NCBI GenBank assembly: GCA_029938115.1
Contig: JAPYOP010000044.1
Location: forward strand, 1 to 37,117
DNA: 37,117 bases
Direction of reading: 5' to 3'
Source of the DNA: Colwellia sp.
GTDB lineage: Bacteria > Pseudomonadota > Gammaproteobacteria > Enterobacterales > Alteromonadaceae
Part shown: positions 27,041-35,415 of the stretch, piece by piece
Layout of the letters: every line of letters starts with the position of its first letter
Position numbering within the stretch: the first letter of the stretch is position 1
Position numbers and translations under genes: made by a program
The notes under the pieces: model-generated
Told to the model about the DNA's origin: nothing
The model's input: only the letters and a program-made list of their open reading frames with translations
Database searches by the model: none

Positions 27041-27069
27041 AACTGTATACCCTATTAGGGTATACAGTT
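27041..27069. promoter_or_regulatory. 29-base perfect palindrome, best copy of the TACCC...GGGTA operator
   Basis: Two 14-base arms, AACTGTATACCCTA and TAGGGTATACAGTT, flank a single central T (27055). The 15-base core at 27048-27062 defines the element used to find the other copies. It lies between the divergent amidohydrolase and sulfatase genes. There is no T-run, so it is not a terminator. Confidence 0.7.
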
Positions 27070-27085
27070 CAGCTTACTTTACCTA

Positions 27086-27100
27086 TAGCTTATTAGGGTA
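27086..27100. promoter_or_regulatory. TACCC-type operator ahead of the sulfatase gene
   Basis: TAGCTTATTAGGGTA matches the palindrome core at 13 of 15, with an intact right half. It is 38 bases from the perfect copy and 91 bases before the sulfatase start. Confidence 0.55.
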
Positions 27101-27190
27101 GAAAACAGAAAGTTGCAACCCTATTTGAGCGACTAAGTGGCTGATAATGGTGGTTTTCACAATAAGTTAATGTTCACCGAGGAGGTTTAG

Positions 27191-28606
27191 ATGTTCAAGT
27201 ACATTCAAAAAGTGAGGGATCTAACCTGTTTGTTAGTCCTTATTATGTCAATCCCACAAGTTTTTGCAGAGCCTAACAATGAAAGTAAGCCTAATGTTGT
27301 GTTGGTATTAATGGATAATTTTGGTTATGGCGAAATTGGTGTCTACGGTGGCGGTGTACTTCGAGGAGCCCCAACACCAAATATTGATAGTATTGCCGCT
27401 GAAGGTGTTCAACTTACCAATTTCAATGTTGAAGCCGAATGTACGCCATCAAGAGCATCATTAATGACTGGTCGTTATGGTATTCGTACTCGACAAAGGA
27501 AAGATGATACTCCTAGAGGTATATGGTATGGCATAACAAAGTGGGAGATTACTTTAGCAGAGATGTTATCGGGGGCAGGTTACGCAACCGGTATGTTTGG
27601 AAAATGGCATTTAGGCGATGCTTTGGGCAGATATCCAACAGACCAAGGCTTCGACGAGTGGTATGGCATTCCTAATTCCTCTGATCAAGCCTTTTGGCCA
27701 GATAGTGATAGTTTTCAAAAAGATGCAGGTGTTGAATTTACTCACATCATGACATCAAAAAAAGGTCAAAAACCGAAAAAACATGAAGTTTATGGCCGTG
27801 CTAAACGTGCGACAATTGATCGTGAAATCACCGATCACGCCATCGATTTTATCAAACGCAAAGCCAAAGCAAAAAAACCATTTTTCGCCTATTTGCCTTA
27901 TACGCAAACTCATGAACCAGTAGACGCTCACCCAGATTTTAAAGGTAAGACAGGAAATGGAAGTTTTGCTGATGTTTTGGCACAAACCGACTCCTATGTA
28001 GGAGAGCTTCTTGATACCATTGATAAGCTAAACCTAAAAAACAATACTATTTTTATTTTTACCTCTGATAATGGCCGAGAAGGCATAAAAAGATCTTTTG
28101 GTTTTACTGGACCTTGGCGAGGTACTATGTTTTCTCCTTATGAAGGCTCGTTACGTGTTCCTTTTTTGATCAGGTACCCGGAGAAAATTCCAGCTAAGAA
28201 AATATCAAATGATATTGTCCATTTGATTGATATATTTCCCACATTGGCTAAATTCACTGGTGGAGATATTCCTCAAGATAGAATACTCGATGGTGTTGAC
28301 CAATCGGATTTTTTGACTGGAAAATCGTCTAAGTCAGCCCGTGATTCCATGGTGATATATATCGGCAATGAACTATTTGGCGTAAAGTGGCGTAATTGGA
28401 AAATGCTTATTAAGGAAATCGATGAAAAGAGTTATGCAATACTTAACCTAGCTTATCCATCAATTTACAATCTACTGATAGATCCTAAAGAAGAAGAGCC
28501 TGAAAAATTCTATCTCGATGATACTTGGGTAGATACTCCTTTGTGGAAAGTAATCGAAGAACATCGAGTATCAATTAAAAAAGATCAGGGCACACCATCT
28601 CCTTAG
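27191..28606 (+). CDS. Secreted arylsulfatase-type sulfatase
   Basis: 471 residues with a signal peptide (VFA-EP, cleavage near residue 26). The type I sulfatase signature CTPSRASLMTGR places Cys84 as the residue converted to formylglycine. Metal ligands appear in LVLMDNFGYGEIGVYGG (Asp42, Asn43) and FIFTSDNG, and the GKWHLGD block follows as usual. It hydrolyses sulfate esters in the periplasm or outside. No formylglycine-generating enzyme or anSME gene is in the window, so maturation must be encoded elsewhere. GAGGAGG is a strong ribosome binding site. The gene is divergent from the amidohydrolase and shares its operator-rich gap, so the two may act on one sulfated, amide-containing compound (inference). 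Confidence 0.92.
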   Translation: MFKYIQKVRDLTCLLVLIMSIPQVFAEPNNESKPNVVLVLMDNFGYGEIGVYGGGVLRGAPTPNIDSIAAEGVQLTNFNVEAECTPSRASLMTGRYGIRTRQRKDDTPRGIWYGITKWEITLAEMLSGAGYATGMFGKWHLGDALGRYPTDQGFDEWYGIPNSSDQAFWPDSDSFQKDAGVEFTHIMTSKKGQKPKKHEVYGRAKRATIDREITDHAIDFIKRKAKAKKPFFAYLPYTQTHEPVDAHPDFKGKTGNGSFADVLAQTDSYVGELLDTIDKLNLKNNTIFIFTSDNGREGIKRSFGFTGPWRGTMFSPYEGSLRVPFLIRYPEKIPAKKISNDIVHLIDIFPTLAKFTGGDIPQDRILDGVDQSDFLTGKSSKSARDSMVIYIGNELFGVKWRNWKMLIKEIDEKSYAILNLAYPSIYNLLIDPKEEEPEKFYLDDTWVDTPLWKVIEEHRVSIKKDQGTPSP

Positions 28607-28640
28607 GACGGCTAGCGCATTTTAGTTTTCTGTTGCCTCT

Positions 28641-28672
28641 AGCTTAGCCATCAAAAATGTCTGAGCTTTTTT
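28641..28672 (+). terminator. Possible terminator after the sulfatase gene
   Basis: AGCTTAG (28641-28647) pairs with CTGAGCT (28661-28667) with one G-T, followed by six T. The stem is short and the loop is 13 bases, so this is a weak candidate. Confidence 0.4.
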
Positions 28673-28701
28673 ATTCTTCTGCGCAGCTCTGGCTATAACT
28701 G

Positions 28702-28727
28702 TAGTGACTAAGTGATTTTGGTCACTA
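28702..28727. repeat. Inverted repeat upstream of the ABC exporter genes
   Basis: TAGTGAC-N12-GTCACTA, 121 bases before the ATPase start. It could be an operator for the ABC genes; no regulator is adjacent. Confidence 0.4.
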
Positions 28728-28847
28728 ATTTATAGTTTATATCTCACTATTTGTAGCAAAGTATGACTGATAATCTAGGGATTTTTCTAGCCATCAATAG
28801 TCATGTCGTATACCTTAGTATTATTCAGATATTAGTGGAATTTAATC

Positions 28848-29774
28848 TTGCAGCCCATTATTCAAATAACAGACGTTAATAAGATCTATACTAGTGGTTT
28901 TCAAGCACTTAATAATATTAACTTATCAATAAAACCCGCTGAAATTTTTGCCTTGTTAGGCCCTAATGGCGCAGGTAAAACAACACTCATTAGTACGATT
29001 TGCGGAATTGTTGATGCTACCTCTGGGCAAATAACTGTGGATGGTAAAGATATTGTCTCTGGTTACCGACATACCCGCGAACTTATTGGTTTAGTACCGC
29101 AAGAGTTAACCACCGATGCTTTTGAAACGGTATGGACGACTGTTTCATTTAGTCGCGGATTATTTGGTAAAAAATCGAATCCTGCTTTTATTGAAAAAAC
29201 ACTTAAATCATTGTCTCTTTGGGATAAAAAAGACAATCGAATGATGGAGTTATCTGGCGGTATGAAACGCAGGGTGATGATTGCTAAAGCACTCTCTCAT
29301 GAACCTTCTATATTATTTTTAGATGAACCCACCGCTGGTGTTGATGTAGAGCTACGCAAAGACATGTGGCAATTGGTACGACAATTACGTAACGATGGCG
29401 TGACTATTATTTTAACCACCCATTATATTGAAGAAGCAGAGGAAATAGCAGACCGTATTGGTGTCATTAAAAATGGTCAACTTATTTTGGTTGAAGATAA
29501 AGTTGCGTTAATGAATCAATTAGGTAAAAAGCAATTGATTCTTGATTTAAAAGAGCCATTAACTGAAATTCCTTCGGCTATGACGGACTTTAATTTACAG
29601 GTGAAAAATGAAGGGCTGCAATTAATTTATAGTTATGACACCACCGAAGAGCACACGGGAATTTCTGCTTTACTTCAGCACTTGTCCGTAGCAGGTATTG
29701 GCTTTAAAGATATCAAAACAGATCAAAGCTCGTTGGAAGATATATTTGTCTCATTAGTAAAGGAATCAACATGA
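28848..29774 (+). CDS. ABC-2 type exporter ATP-binding protein
   Basis: 308 residues. It has Walker A GPNGAGKT (residues 38-45), signature LSGGM (135-139), Walker B ILFLDEP (155-161), and a switch histidine in [10 protein letters not shown]. The ~80-residue C-terminal extension is typical of DrrA/YadG-like exporter ATPases. The start is TTG with GTGGA eight bases upstream; the N-terminus [14 protein letters not shown] fits the family. Its stop overlaps the permease start by four bases (ATGA), so the two form one exporter. The cargo is unknown, and there is no TACCC-type element upstream, so it is probably outside the proposed regulon. Confidence 0.9.
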   Translation: MQPIIQITDVNKIYTSGFQALNNINLSIKPAEIFALLGPNGAGKTTLISTICGIVDATSGQITVDGKDIVSGYRHTRELIGLVPQELTTDAFETVWTTVSFSRGLFGKKSNPAFIEKTLKSLSLWDKKDNRMMELSGGMKRRVMIAKALSHEPSILFLDEPTAGVDVELRKDMWQLVRQLRNDGVTIILTTHYIEEAEEIADRIGVIKNGQLILVEDKVALMNQLGKKQLILDLKEPLTEIPSAMTDFNLQVKNEGLQLIYSYDTTEEHTGISALLQHLSVAGIGFKDIKTDQSSLEDIFVSLVKEST

Positions 29775-30532
29775 ATCGTTACGCTGTTGCGGCTATTTAT
29801 AAATTTGAAATGGCGCGGACTAAACGTACTCTTTTTCAAAGTATTATCTCTCCGGTGATTTCTACGTCACTTTATTTTATTGTTTTTGGCTCGGCGATAG
29901 GCTCTCGTATTACTGAAATAGATGGAGTTAGTTATGGTGCTTTTATTGTACCTGGCTTAATTATGTTATCGCTATTAACACAAAGCATTTCGAATGCGTC
30001 TTTTGGTATCTTTTTTCCAAAGTTCACCGGCACTATATATGAATTACTATCTGCACCAGTATCATCTTTTGAGGTATTGCTAGGATATGTGGGGGCAGCA
30101 GCGACTAAATCTATCTTGTTAGCATTAATTATTTTAGCAACCGCGCATTTTTTTGTCCCACTTGAAATAGCACATCCATTGTGGATGTTATTCTTTTTGG
30201 TGATGACTGCTATAACTTTTAGCTTATTTGGTTTTATTATCGGCATATGGGCAGATAACTTTGAAAAGCTACAAGTGATCCCACTTATTGTTATCACCCC
30301 CCTTGTTTTCTTAGGAGGTACATTTTACTCCGTCAGTATGTTACCGCCATTTTGGCAAACGGTAACGCAATTTAACCCGGTATTTTATTTAATTAGTGGT
30401 TTTCGGTGGAGCTTTTATGGAGTGGCTGACGTAAGTTTAATCACAAGCATTTTTGTAATGAGCGGCTTTTTAGCTTTTTGTTTATTAGCCGTTGTTTGGA
30501 TATTTAAAAGTGGTTATCAGATGAAGCAATAA
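29771..30532 (+). CDS. ABC-2 type exporter permease
   Basis: 253 residues with six hydrophobic helices, matching the ABC-2 membrane domain (YadH/DrrB-like). [20 protein letters not shown] and [13 protein letters not shown] near residues 178-215 are characteristic of this family. The start codon overlaps the ATPase stop, and AGGAA precedes it. With the ATPase it would form a 2+2 exporter. The substrate is not identifiable. Confidence 0.9.
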   Translation: MNRYAVAAIYKFEMARTKRTLFQSIISPVISTSLYFIVFGSAIGSRITEIDGVSYGAFIVPGLIMLSLLTQSISNASFGIFFPKFTGTIYELLSAPVSSFEVLLGYVGAAATKSILLALIILATAHFFVPLEIAHPLWMLFFLVMTAITFSLFGFIIGIWADNFEKLQVIPLIVITPLVFLGGTFYSVSMLPPFWQTVTQFNPVFYLISGFRWSFYGVADVSLITSIFVMSGFLAFCLLAVVWIFKSGYQMKQ

Positions 30533-30642
30533 GAAAGAACATGAATACACATGAGAGCGTGGACTATATTACTCGACCACTACAATCAGGGAGATGATAA
30601 TGGGTGGCTAGCTTAACTAGTCCAGCAAAAACAAATCAATTT

Positions 30643-30660
30643 TATAGTTTATTTACTATA
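30643..30660. promoter_or_regulatory. hipBA operator O1
   Basis: TATAG-N8-CTATA, a symmetric site with the same eight-base spacing known for E. coli HipB operators (TATCC-N8-GGATA) but a different half-site. It lies 64 bases before hipB. Confidence 0.65.
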
Positions 30661-30696
30661 AACTTGATTTATATGGAATAATCTATAAAATGATTT

Positions 30697-30714
30697 TATA
30701 GTCAATGTTCTATA
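30697..30714. promoter_or_regulatory. hipBA operator O2
   Basis: A second TATAG-N8-CTATA, 54 bases centre to centre from O1 and 10 bases before the hipB ATG. Its left half also forms a perfect CTATAAAA-TGA-TTTTATAG repeat (30683-30701). Binding here would block the hipBA promoter, as expected for HipB autorepression. Confidence 0.65.
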
Positions 30715-30723
30715 GAGTAACCT

Positions 30724-30969
30724 ATGTATATCAACACGCCAAAAGACTTAGGCAAACTTATCGCTAAAGGTCGAAAAGACAAAGGTTGGAATCAAAGCCA
30801 ACTTGCCACACATATTGGTATACACCAACCAGAAATATCTAAACTCGAAAATGACCCATCTAAGTTTGATTTAATTATTATTATGAAAGTCTTGGCATTA
30901 ATTGGAGCTGATTTGATTGTTGAATCACGAAGTGAAAATGATAGTGACGATTCAGGATTAGGTTTTTAG
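30724..30969 (+). CDS. hipB: HipB-like antitoxin, XRE-family repressor
   Basis: 81 residues, close to E. coli HipB. The helix-turn-helix is visible as LGKLIAKGRKDKGWNQSQLA with THIGIHQPEISKLENDPSKF, followed by the short strand-forming tail ADLIVES. It binds and neutralises HipA and represses the operon through the two operators just upstream. The hipA ATG begins two bases after its stop, and AGG in the last hipB codons can serve as the hipA ribosome binding site. Confidence 0.9.
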   Translation: MYINTPKDLGKLIAKGRKDKGWNQSQLATHIGIHQPEISKLENDPSKFDLIIIMKVLALIGADLIVESRSENDSDDSGLGF

Positions 30970-30971
30970 TT

Positions 30972-32285
30972 ATGGGCCGAAAATCACACACACAAGTACT
31001 GTATTGTTCAATGAATGGCATTCTTGTCGGGGAGCTGCATCATAAACATAACATACTATCATTTGAGTATGCACCGAACTGGATTGATCGCAAAGGAAGC
31101 CGAGCCTTATCACAAAGCCTACCAACGGGTACATCGTTAGACAATCAAGCTGTTGAGGCCTATTTTGATAACCTTTTACCAGATAACATTAATATCAGAC
31201 GAAATATTGTTTCTCGTTTAGGTGCAAAAAGTATATCGATATTTGATTTACTTGAATCTATTGGTCGAGACTGTGTTGGTGCAATCGCATTAAGCCAAGA
31301 GCCACCGCTTGGCAAATTATCCCCTTTAGAAATTCAACCTTGTAATGAGCATAATATTGCTACACAAATTAGAAACACTCGCACATCAAATACCCTAGGT
31401 ATGCAAGGTGATGGATACTTTCGAATTAGTCTCGCCGGTGTACAGGAAAAAACAGCATTAACGTGGTGGAACAATCAATGGCATAAGCCGTTGGGAAAAA
31501 CGCCGACGACCCATATTTTTAAGCCGCCTATTAATCACCACGAAACCATGAATGTTGATTTTAGTAGTAGTGTTGATAATGAATGGTTTTGCTTACGCTT
31601 TTTAAAAGAAATAGGAATGCCTGTCGCTCATGCTGAAATTGAACAGTTTGAGGATGAGCGAGTATTAATTGTTGAACGCTTTGATAGAAAAGTAACTGAT
31701 GACGCAATTATTCGTTTACCTCAAGAAGATTTTTGTCAGGCACTTGGCCGTTTAAGTGATAATAAATATGAAGAGCATGGCGGCCCTAATGCTAAAGAGA
31801 TTATGGAATTGCTTTCATTAAGCTTAGAGCCAATTCATGACAGAGCGCTATTTATGAAATCACAAGTTCTTTTTTGGCTGTTAGCTGGCAACGATGGACA
31901 TGCAAAAAATTTCAGTATATTTTTACAAGAAAAAGGTTTTTGTCTAACCCCTTTCTATGACGTGATCAGTGCTTATCCATATTTTGGTGTAGGTAATATG
32001 CATCCAAGAAGAATTAAAATGGCGATGAAAGTTCATAGTAAAAACACGCATTATCATTGGCATAAAATACAAGCAAGGCATTGGTTAAACCATGCAAATC
32101 ACCTTGGTTTTCCTGAATCAGAAATAAAGGCCATAATAGAAGAGTTATGTGAAACTGTACCTGATGCTTTAATGAGAACAACAGAATCCGCAAAGCCCAT
32201 ATTTAGAAAAGAAGTTGGTCAAGCGATAACGGATGGAACCATAGCATGTATTGAAAAAATGGGACGTCAGTTAGCAGAAATTTAG
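30972..32285 (+). CDS. hipA: HipA-like serine/threonine kinase toxin
   Basis: 437 residues, full length for HipA. By motif position: the regulatory phosphorylated serine lies in RISLAGVQEK (Ser153, equivalent to Ser150 of E. coli), the ATP lysine in HIFKPP (Lys184), VERFDR (235-240), the catalytic Asp308 in GNDGHAKNFS and the metal-binding Asp330 in PFYDVIS. All key residues are intact, so the toxin is probably active. E. coli HipA phosphorylates glutamyl-tRNA synthetase; the target here is presumed similar. The pair lies between the catabolic cluster and an AbiEii remnant, in what looks like an insertion spot for defence or toxin genes. Confidence 0.92.
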   Translation: MGRKSHTQVLYCSMNGILVGELHHKHNILSFEYAPNWIDRKGSRALSQSLPTGTSLDNQAVEAYFDNLLPDNINIRRNIVSRLGAKSISIFDLLESIGRDCVGAIALSQEPPLGKLSPLEIQPCNEHNIATQIRNTRTSNTLGMQGDGYFRISLAGVQEKTALTWWNNQWHKPLGKTPTTHIFKPPINHHETMNVDFSSSVDNEWFCLRFLKEIGMPVAHAEIEQFEDERVLIVERFDRKVTDDAIIRLPQEDFCQALGRLSDNKYEEHGGPNAKEIMELLSLSLEPIHDRALFMKSQVLFWLLAGNDGHAKNFSIFLQEKGFCLTPFYDVISAYPYFGVGNMHPRRIKMAMKVHSKNTHYHWHKIQARHWLNHANHLGFPESEIKAIIEELCETVPDALMRTTESAKPIFRKEVGQAITDGTIACIEKMGRQLAEI

Positions 32286-32403
32286 TGAGTTAGTTTCATG
32301 TAAGGGAATGGATAATAAAAGTAATTACTTTATAAGCATAAATATTTTGAAAATATGATAACCAACCATTTTTAATGTATCTATCTTTTACCGCTCCGCA
32401 TGA

Positions 32404-32724
32404 TCCCATTCAGGTTGCGCAATACCTTCTTTCGACATTCAAAAACGAGCATTAATAAACCATTATGGGATTGATGTATCGACTGAAGGTTATTTAATTC
32501 CAACGCAGTCACTCGAAGAAATCCTTGCAGATAAATTTATCGCTTTGGCCTATCGTGCAAGAAGAATTAAACCTCGTGATCTTTGGGATATTGTTTGGAT
32601 AAAGCAGCAAGGGATTAAAGTAAACACAGGGTTAGCATATAACAAACTACAAGCCAGAGGAAAACAGCACGATGACTTTCTTGAAATGTTGCAAACACAA
32701 CTTGGACTTCCCAGACTTTGCTAG
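32404..32724 (+). pseudogene. Remnant of AbiEii/AbiGii-type nucleotidyltransferase toxin (3' part)
   Basis: A 106-codon open stretch directly after a stop at 32401, with no start codon near its beginning. The readable protein contains INHYGIDVSTEGYLIP, then SLEEILADKFIALAYRARRI and KPRDLWDIVWIKQQ, which match the C-terminal half of AbiEii-family toxins. The N-terminal nucleotidyltransferase motif (GGT/S-type) is missing, and no AbiEi-like antitoxin is adjacent. It is therefore a truncated, inactive copy. The 118 bases between hipA and this remnant hold two small palindromes (AAAGTAATTACTTT at 32318-32331 and ATATTTT-G-AAAATAT at 32342-32356) and no gene. Confidence 0.75.
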
Positions 32725-32730
32725 ACACAA

Positions 32731-32756
32731 AAAACCAGTAGCAAGCTACTGGTTTT
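32731..32756. terminator. Bidirectional rho-independent terminator
   Basis: AAAACCAGTAGC-AA-GCTACTGGTTTT: a perfect 12-base repeat (8-bp GC-containing stem) with T-runs on both strands. It ends plus-strand transcription from hipBA and the remnant, and minus-strand transcription leaving the TonB receptor gene. Confidence 0.88.
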
Positions 32757-32786
32757 TATTTGTGGTTTTAAGTGTAAGTTAGAGAG

Positions 32787-35234
32787 TTATTCCCAACTCA
32801 TACCAAAACGAATACCAAAACTGCGAGGTTTCCATGCTGCCCATCGCACAGCAGGGTATGCTCCACCACCGTTGCCGTCAGGACTGTAGTTACCCTCGTA
32901 GCTACTGTCAAAGTTTACTTCATCAGTTAAATTATCAACATAAGCTTCAACATACCAGTCAGTACCTGAATCATAACCTAGGCGTGCATTCCAGGTCTGT
33001 GATGCTTCGATAATAGCTTCTTCGACAAACTGAAATCCGCCACCGTGCTCAGATTCCCAGTAGGATTCAATACTGAGGGTAACTGCCGAACCACTCTCTA
33101 GTGGGAAGTGGCCTTTAAGCACCATGGCGCCACTAAATTCTGGTGTCCAATACAGCTTACTGCCTTCACATGCTTCTGTATCGTCACACTGGTCTTGAAC
33201 ACCGTATGCTTCTGAATCAATAAAATGAAAGTTCAACATAAAGTCCCAGTTATCAGTCAAACTAGTATTGGTTGCTCCTTCTAGTCCTATTGACTCAACA
33301 TTACCCAAGTTTTCGATAATGACAGCACCACCTTCATCACGTCTGGTGACTTGAAGCCCACCATAATCGTAACTGTAGAAGGTAAAACGAACGTCGGTAT
33401 CTTCAAACCAAGTGTCTTTGTAGCCAATTTCAATGGACTCAACAAATTCAGGTCCAAACATAGGGATTTCAGCATTGTCATTGGTCACATCTGTTGCGCC
33501 CCAAATACTGTCACCATTATGGTCTTCCATCGCATATGAAGTAAATCCGCCTGATTTGTAACCTTCGGTATAGCTGGCATAGACCATCATAGTGTCTGTT
33601 GGTTGCCATCTTACTAGGTATTTAAAAGAGGTATCATCCCAGCTGTTTTCTCTGGTAATAGCTTCAGCCGATGAGTTACTTACATTATAGAAATTACCAA
33701 TGGTGGTACCTGTGGTTTCAAACGTATTGGCAAACTCTTTTTTATCTTCAGTATAACGAACACCAACTTCTACATTTACCGTGTCAGTTATTTGATAGGC
33801 GAGGTTAGCATAAGCTGCCCAACCGGTGTTTACTGCGCTAATATAGCTCACTTCTTGGAATTGACCATCTGCATTGTTAAAATCGGTGAGATGGGCATAA
33901 TAACTAGAAGGGTAACCAGTCCAAGCAGTCCAGTTATCAGCATAATTTTGACAGTGGCCTGTAGTTTCCTGACTTAGTGATGGGAAACCACTGCCATAAT
34001 AACTATTATAATAGCCATTATAATAGGCACAGTTAAATTCTTCACTCATGGAGTTGTGGGTATCAAACGCAAGGTTTTCTTTATATACTGATGTTCCTAC
34101 ATACCACGAAAGTGGTCCATCACCTTTGGAGTTTAAGCGCATTTCCAGTTGAGCATAATCACCCTCTTGATCAACAGCCCAAGAACCATTAGCAATAGGA
34201 GAGGGGATCCATTGCTCTGAATACCAGTAATCGTAATCTTTATAACCAGCATTGACTGTCAAATCAGCAAAATCAAATTCTTGTTCTATTCTTAATTGTA
34301 GATTCAGTATTTGTGCTTCGTCTCGCAATCCCCAATGAGAATTAATGTCAATATCGCGTTCTTCACCGCGGTTGCCGACACCCCATAAAGCATCATATTC
34401 ATCCCAAATCTCACCTTCTTCAATAAAGCGATACATCCCAGCGGCAGCACTTCTGTCTTCATACTCAACCATGGTAAAGATAGAGAGATCATCTTTTGCA
34501 TAGGTTGTTGACCAACGGATGGCTTGGTTCGCCGTATCTTCCATTTTCTCATTTTCATAAAGGTTTTTGAAATAAGAATCTTCGTGGTGATAAACCCCTG
34601 CAAATCGCATAGCAAAGTTGTCAGAAACGGGGATATTTACTGCGCCATTAACTTTTATAAGGCCATATTCACCTAAATCGACGTCAAGACTAGCATCAAA
34701 AAAATCAAGTTCTGCCCGTTTTGTATGGACGCTGATAGCACCACCAATAGCATTACGGCCAAACAGGAATCCTTGAGGGCCATTAACAATTTCAGCTCTG
34801 TCCATATCAAATAATGTACTTACCGCGGAGCCCGCACGCCCCTCATATTGATCATTTTTAAAAAAGCCAAGTGAGCCGTCACCACCGGCACCGTAATCAT
34901 CTGTTCTAACACCACGCACACTAACAGAGTCAAGAAAGCCGTTACTGGCATTACCATTGACACCAGGAGAGTATGCAATGATATCTTTAACATCAGTCAG
35001 GTGTACTTCTTCCATAAAGTCACCGGTTAAGGCAGTGATTGCCAAAGGGACTTCTTGAATGGTTTCATTCTTTTTGGTTGCAGTAACATAGATTATTTCA
35101 GTTTCTTCTTCTACCTCTTTTTCAGCAGAAAAAGCCGGGACTGAAATCATGGATACCATCATTGCTACAGATACTGCTTCGGCAACAGCACTTTTACGGA
35201 ATGCTTTACGGTGTTCTGATACTTTGTTAGACAT
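32787..35234 (-). CDS. TonB-dependent outer-membrane receptor
   Basis: 815 residues. The signal peptide probably ends at AFSA (near residue 37), followed by a TonB-box-like EIIYVTATKKNETIQEVPLA and a plug domain to about residue 170 (VSVRGVRTDDYG, RAEIVNGPQGFLFGRNAIGG). The remainder is a beta-barrel ending in PRSFGIRFGMSWE. The plug and barrel resemble the marine Proteobacteria receptors for small organic compounds or sugars rather than siderophore receptors; the substrate is unknown. One external loop (about 33890-34035) is very rich in tyrosine, with repeated YYN groups and two cysteines. GGAG precedes the ATG. A TACCC-type operator lies 136 bases upstream, suggesting that it is the outer-membrane entry port of the catabolic cluster. 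Confidence 0.93.
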   Translation of the reverse strand: MSNKVSEHRKAFRKSAVAEAVSVAMMVSMISVPAFSAEKEVEEETEIIYVTATKKNETIQEVPLAITALTGDFMEEVHLTDVKDIIAYSPGVNGNASNGFLDSVSVRGVRTDDYGAGGDGSLGFFKNDQYEGRAGSAVSTLFDMDRAEIVNGPQGFLFGRNAIGGAISVHTKRAELDFFDASLDVDLGEYGLIKVNGAVNIPVSDNFAMRFAGVYHHEDSYFKNLYENEKMEDTANQAIRWSTTYAKDDLSIFTMVEYEDRSAAAGMYRFIEEGEIWDEYDALWGVGNRGEERDIDINSHWGLRDEAQILNLQLRIEQEFDFADLTVNAGYKDYDYWYSEQWIPSPIANGSWAVDQEGDYAQLEMRLNSKGDGPLSWYVGTSVYKENLAFDTHNSMSEEFNCAYYNGYYNSYYGSGFPSLSQETTGHCQNYADNWTAWTGYPSSYYAHLTDFNNADGQFQEVSYISAVNTGWAAYANLAYQITDTVNVEVGVRYTEDKKEFANTFETTGTTIGNFYNVSNSSAEAITRENSWDDTSFKYLVRWQPTDTMMVYASYTEGYKSGGFTSYAMEDHNGDSIWGATDVTNDNAEIPMFGPEFVESIEIGYKDTWFEDTDVRFTFYSYDYGGLQVTRRDEGGAVIIENLGNVESIGLEGATNTSLTDNWDFMLNFHFIDSEAYGVQDQCDDTEACEGSKLYWTPEFSGAMVLKGHFPLESGSAVTLSIESYWESEHGGGFQFVEEAIIEASQTWNARLGYDSGTDWYVEAYVDNLTDEVNFDSSYEGNYSPDGNGGGAYPAVRWAAWKPRSFGIRFGMSWE

Positions 35235-35369
35235 TATATTCTCCGTGTTTCAAGTATAATTTTTTATTTTTATTTTTATTCAAGTACAGATTTTTATTTA
35301 AATAAAGTTAAAAAAGCAGGATGTTTTTTGAACTCTAATTGTACATTAGCTAATCAGCCCATATATATG

Positions 35370-35387
35370 TATACCCCGATAGTGTAG
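35370..35387. promoter_or_regulatory. TACCC-type operator ahead of the TonB receptor gene
   Basis: TATACCCCGATAGTGTAG is almost identical to the copy at 2629-2646 (17 of 18 bases). On the minus strand TAATGTAC follows 23 bases beyond the core, as at 2670. This shared layout 33 kb apart is the strongest sign of common regulation. Confidence 0.65.
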
Positions 35388-35415
35388 GTAATGTTATAAG
35401 TGAAATAATTATGCA

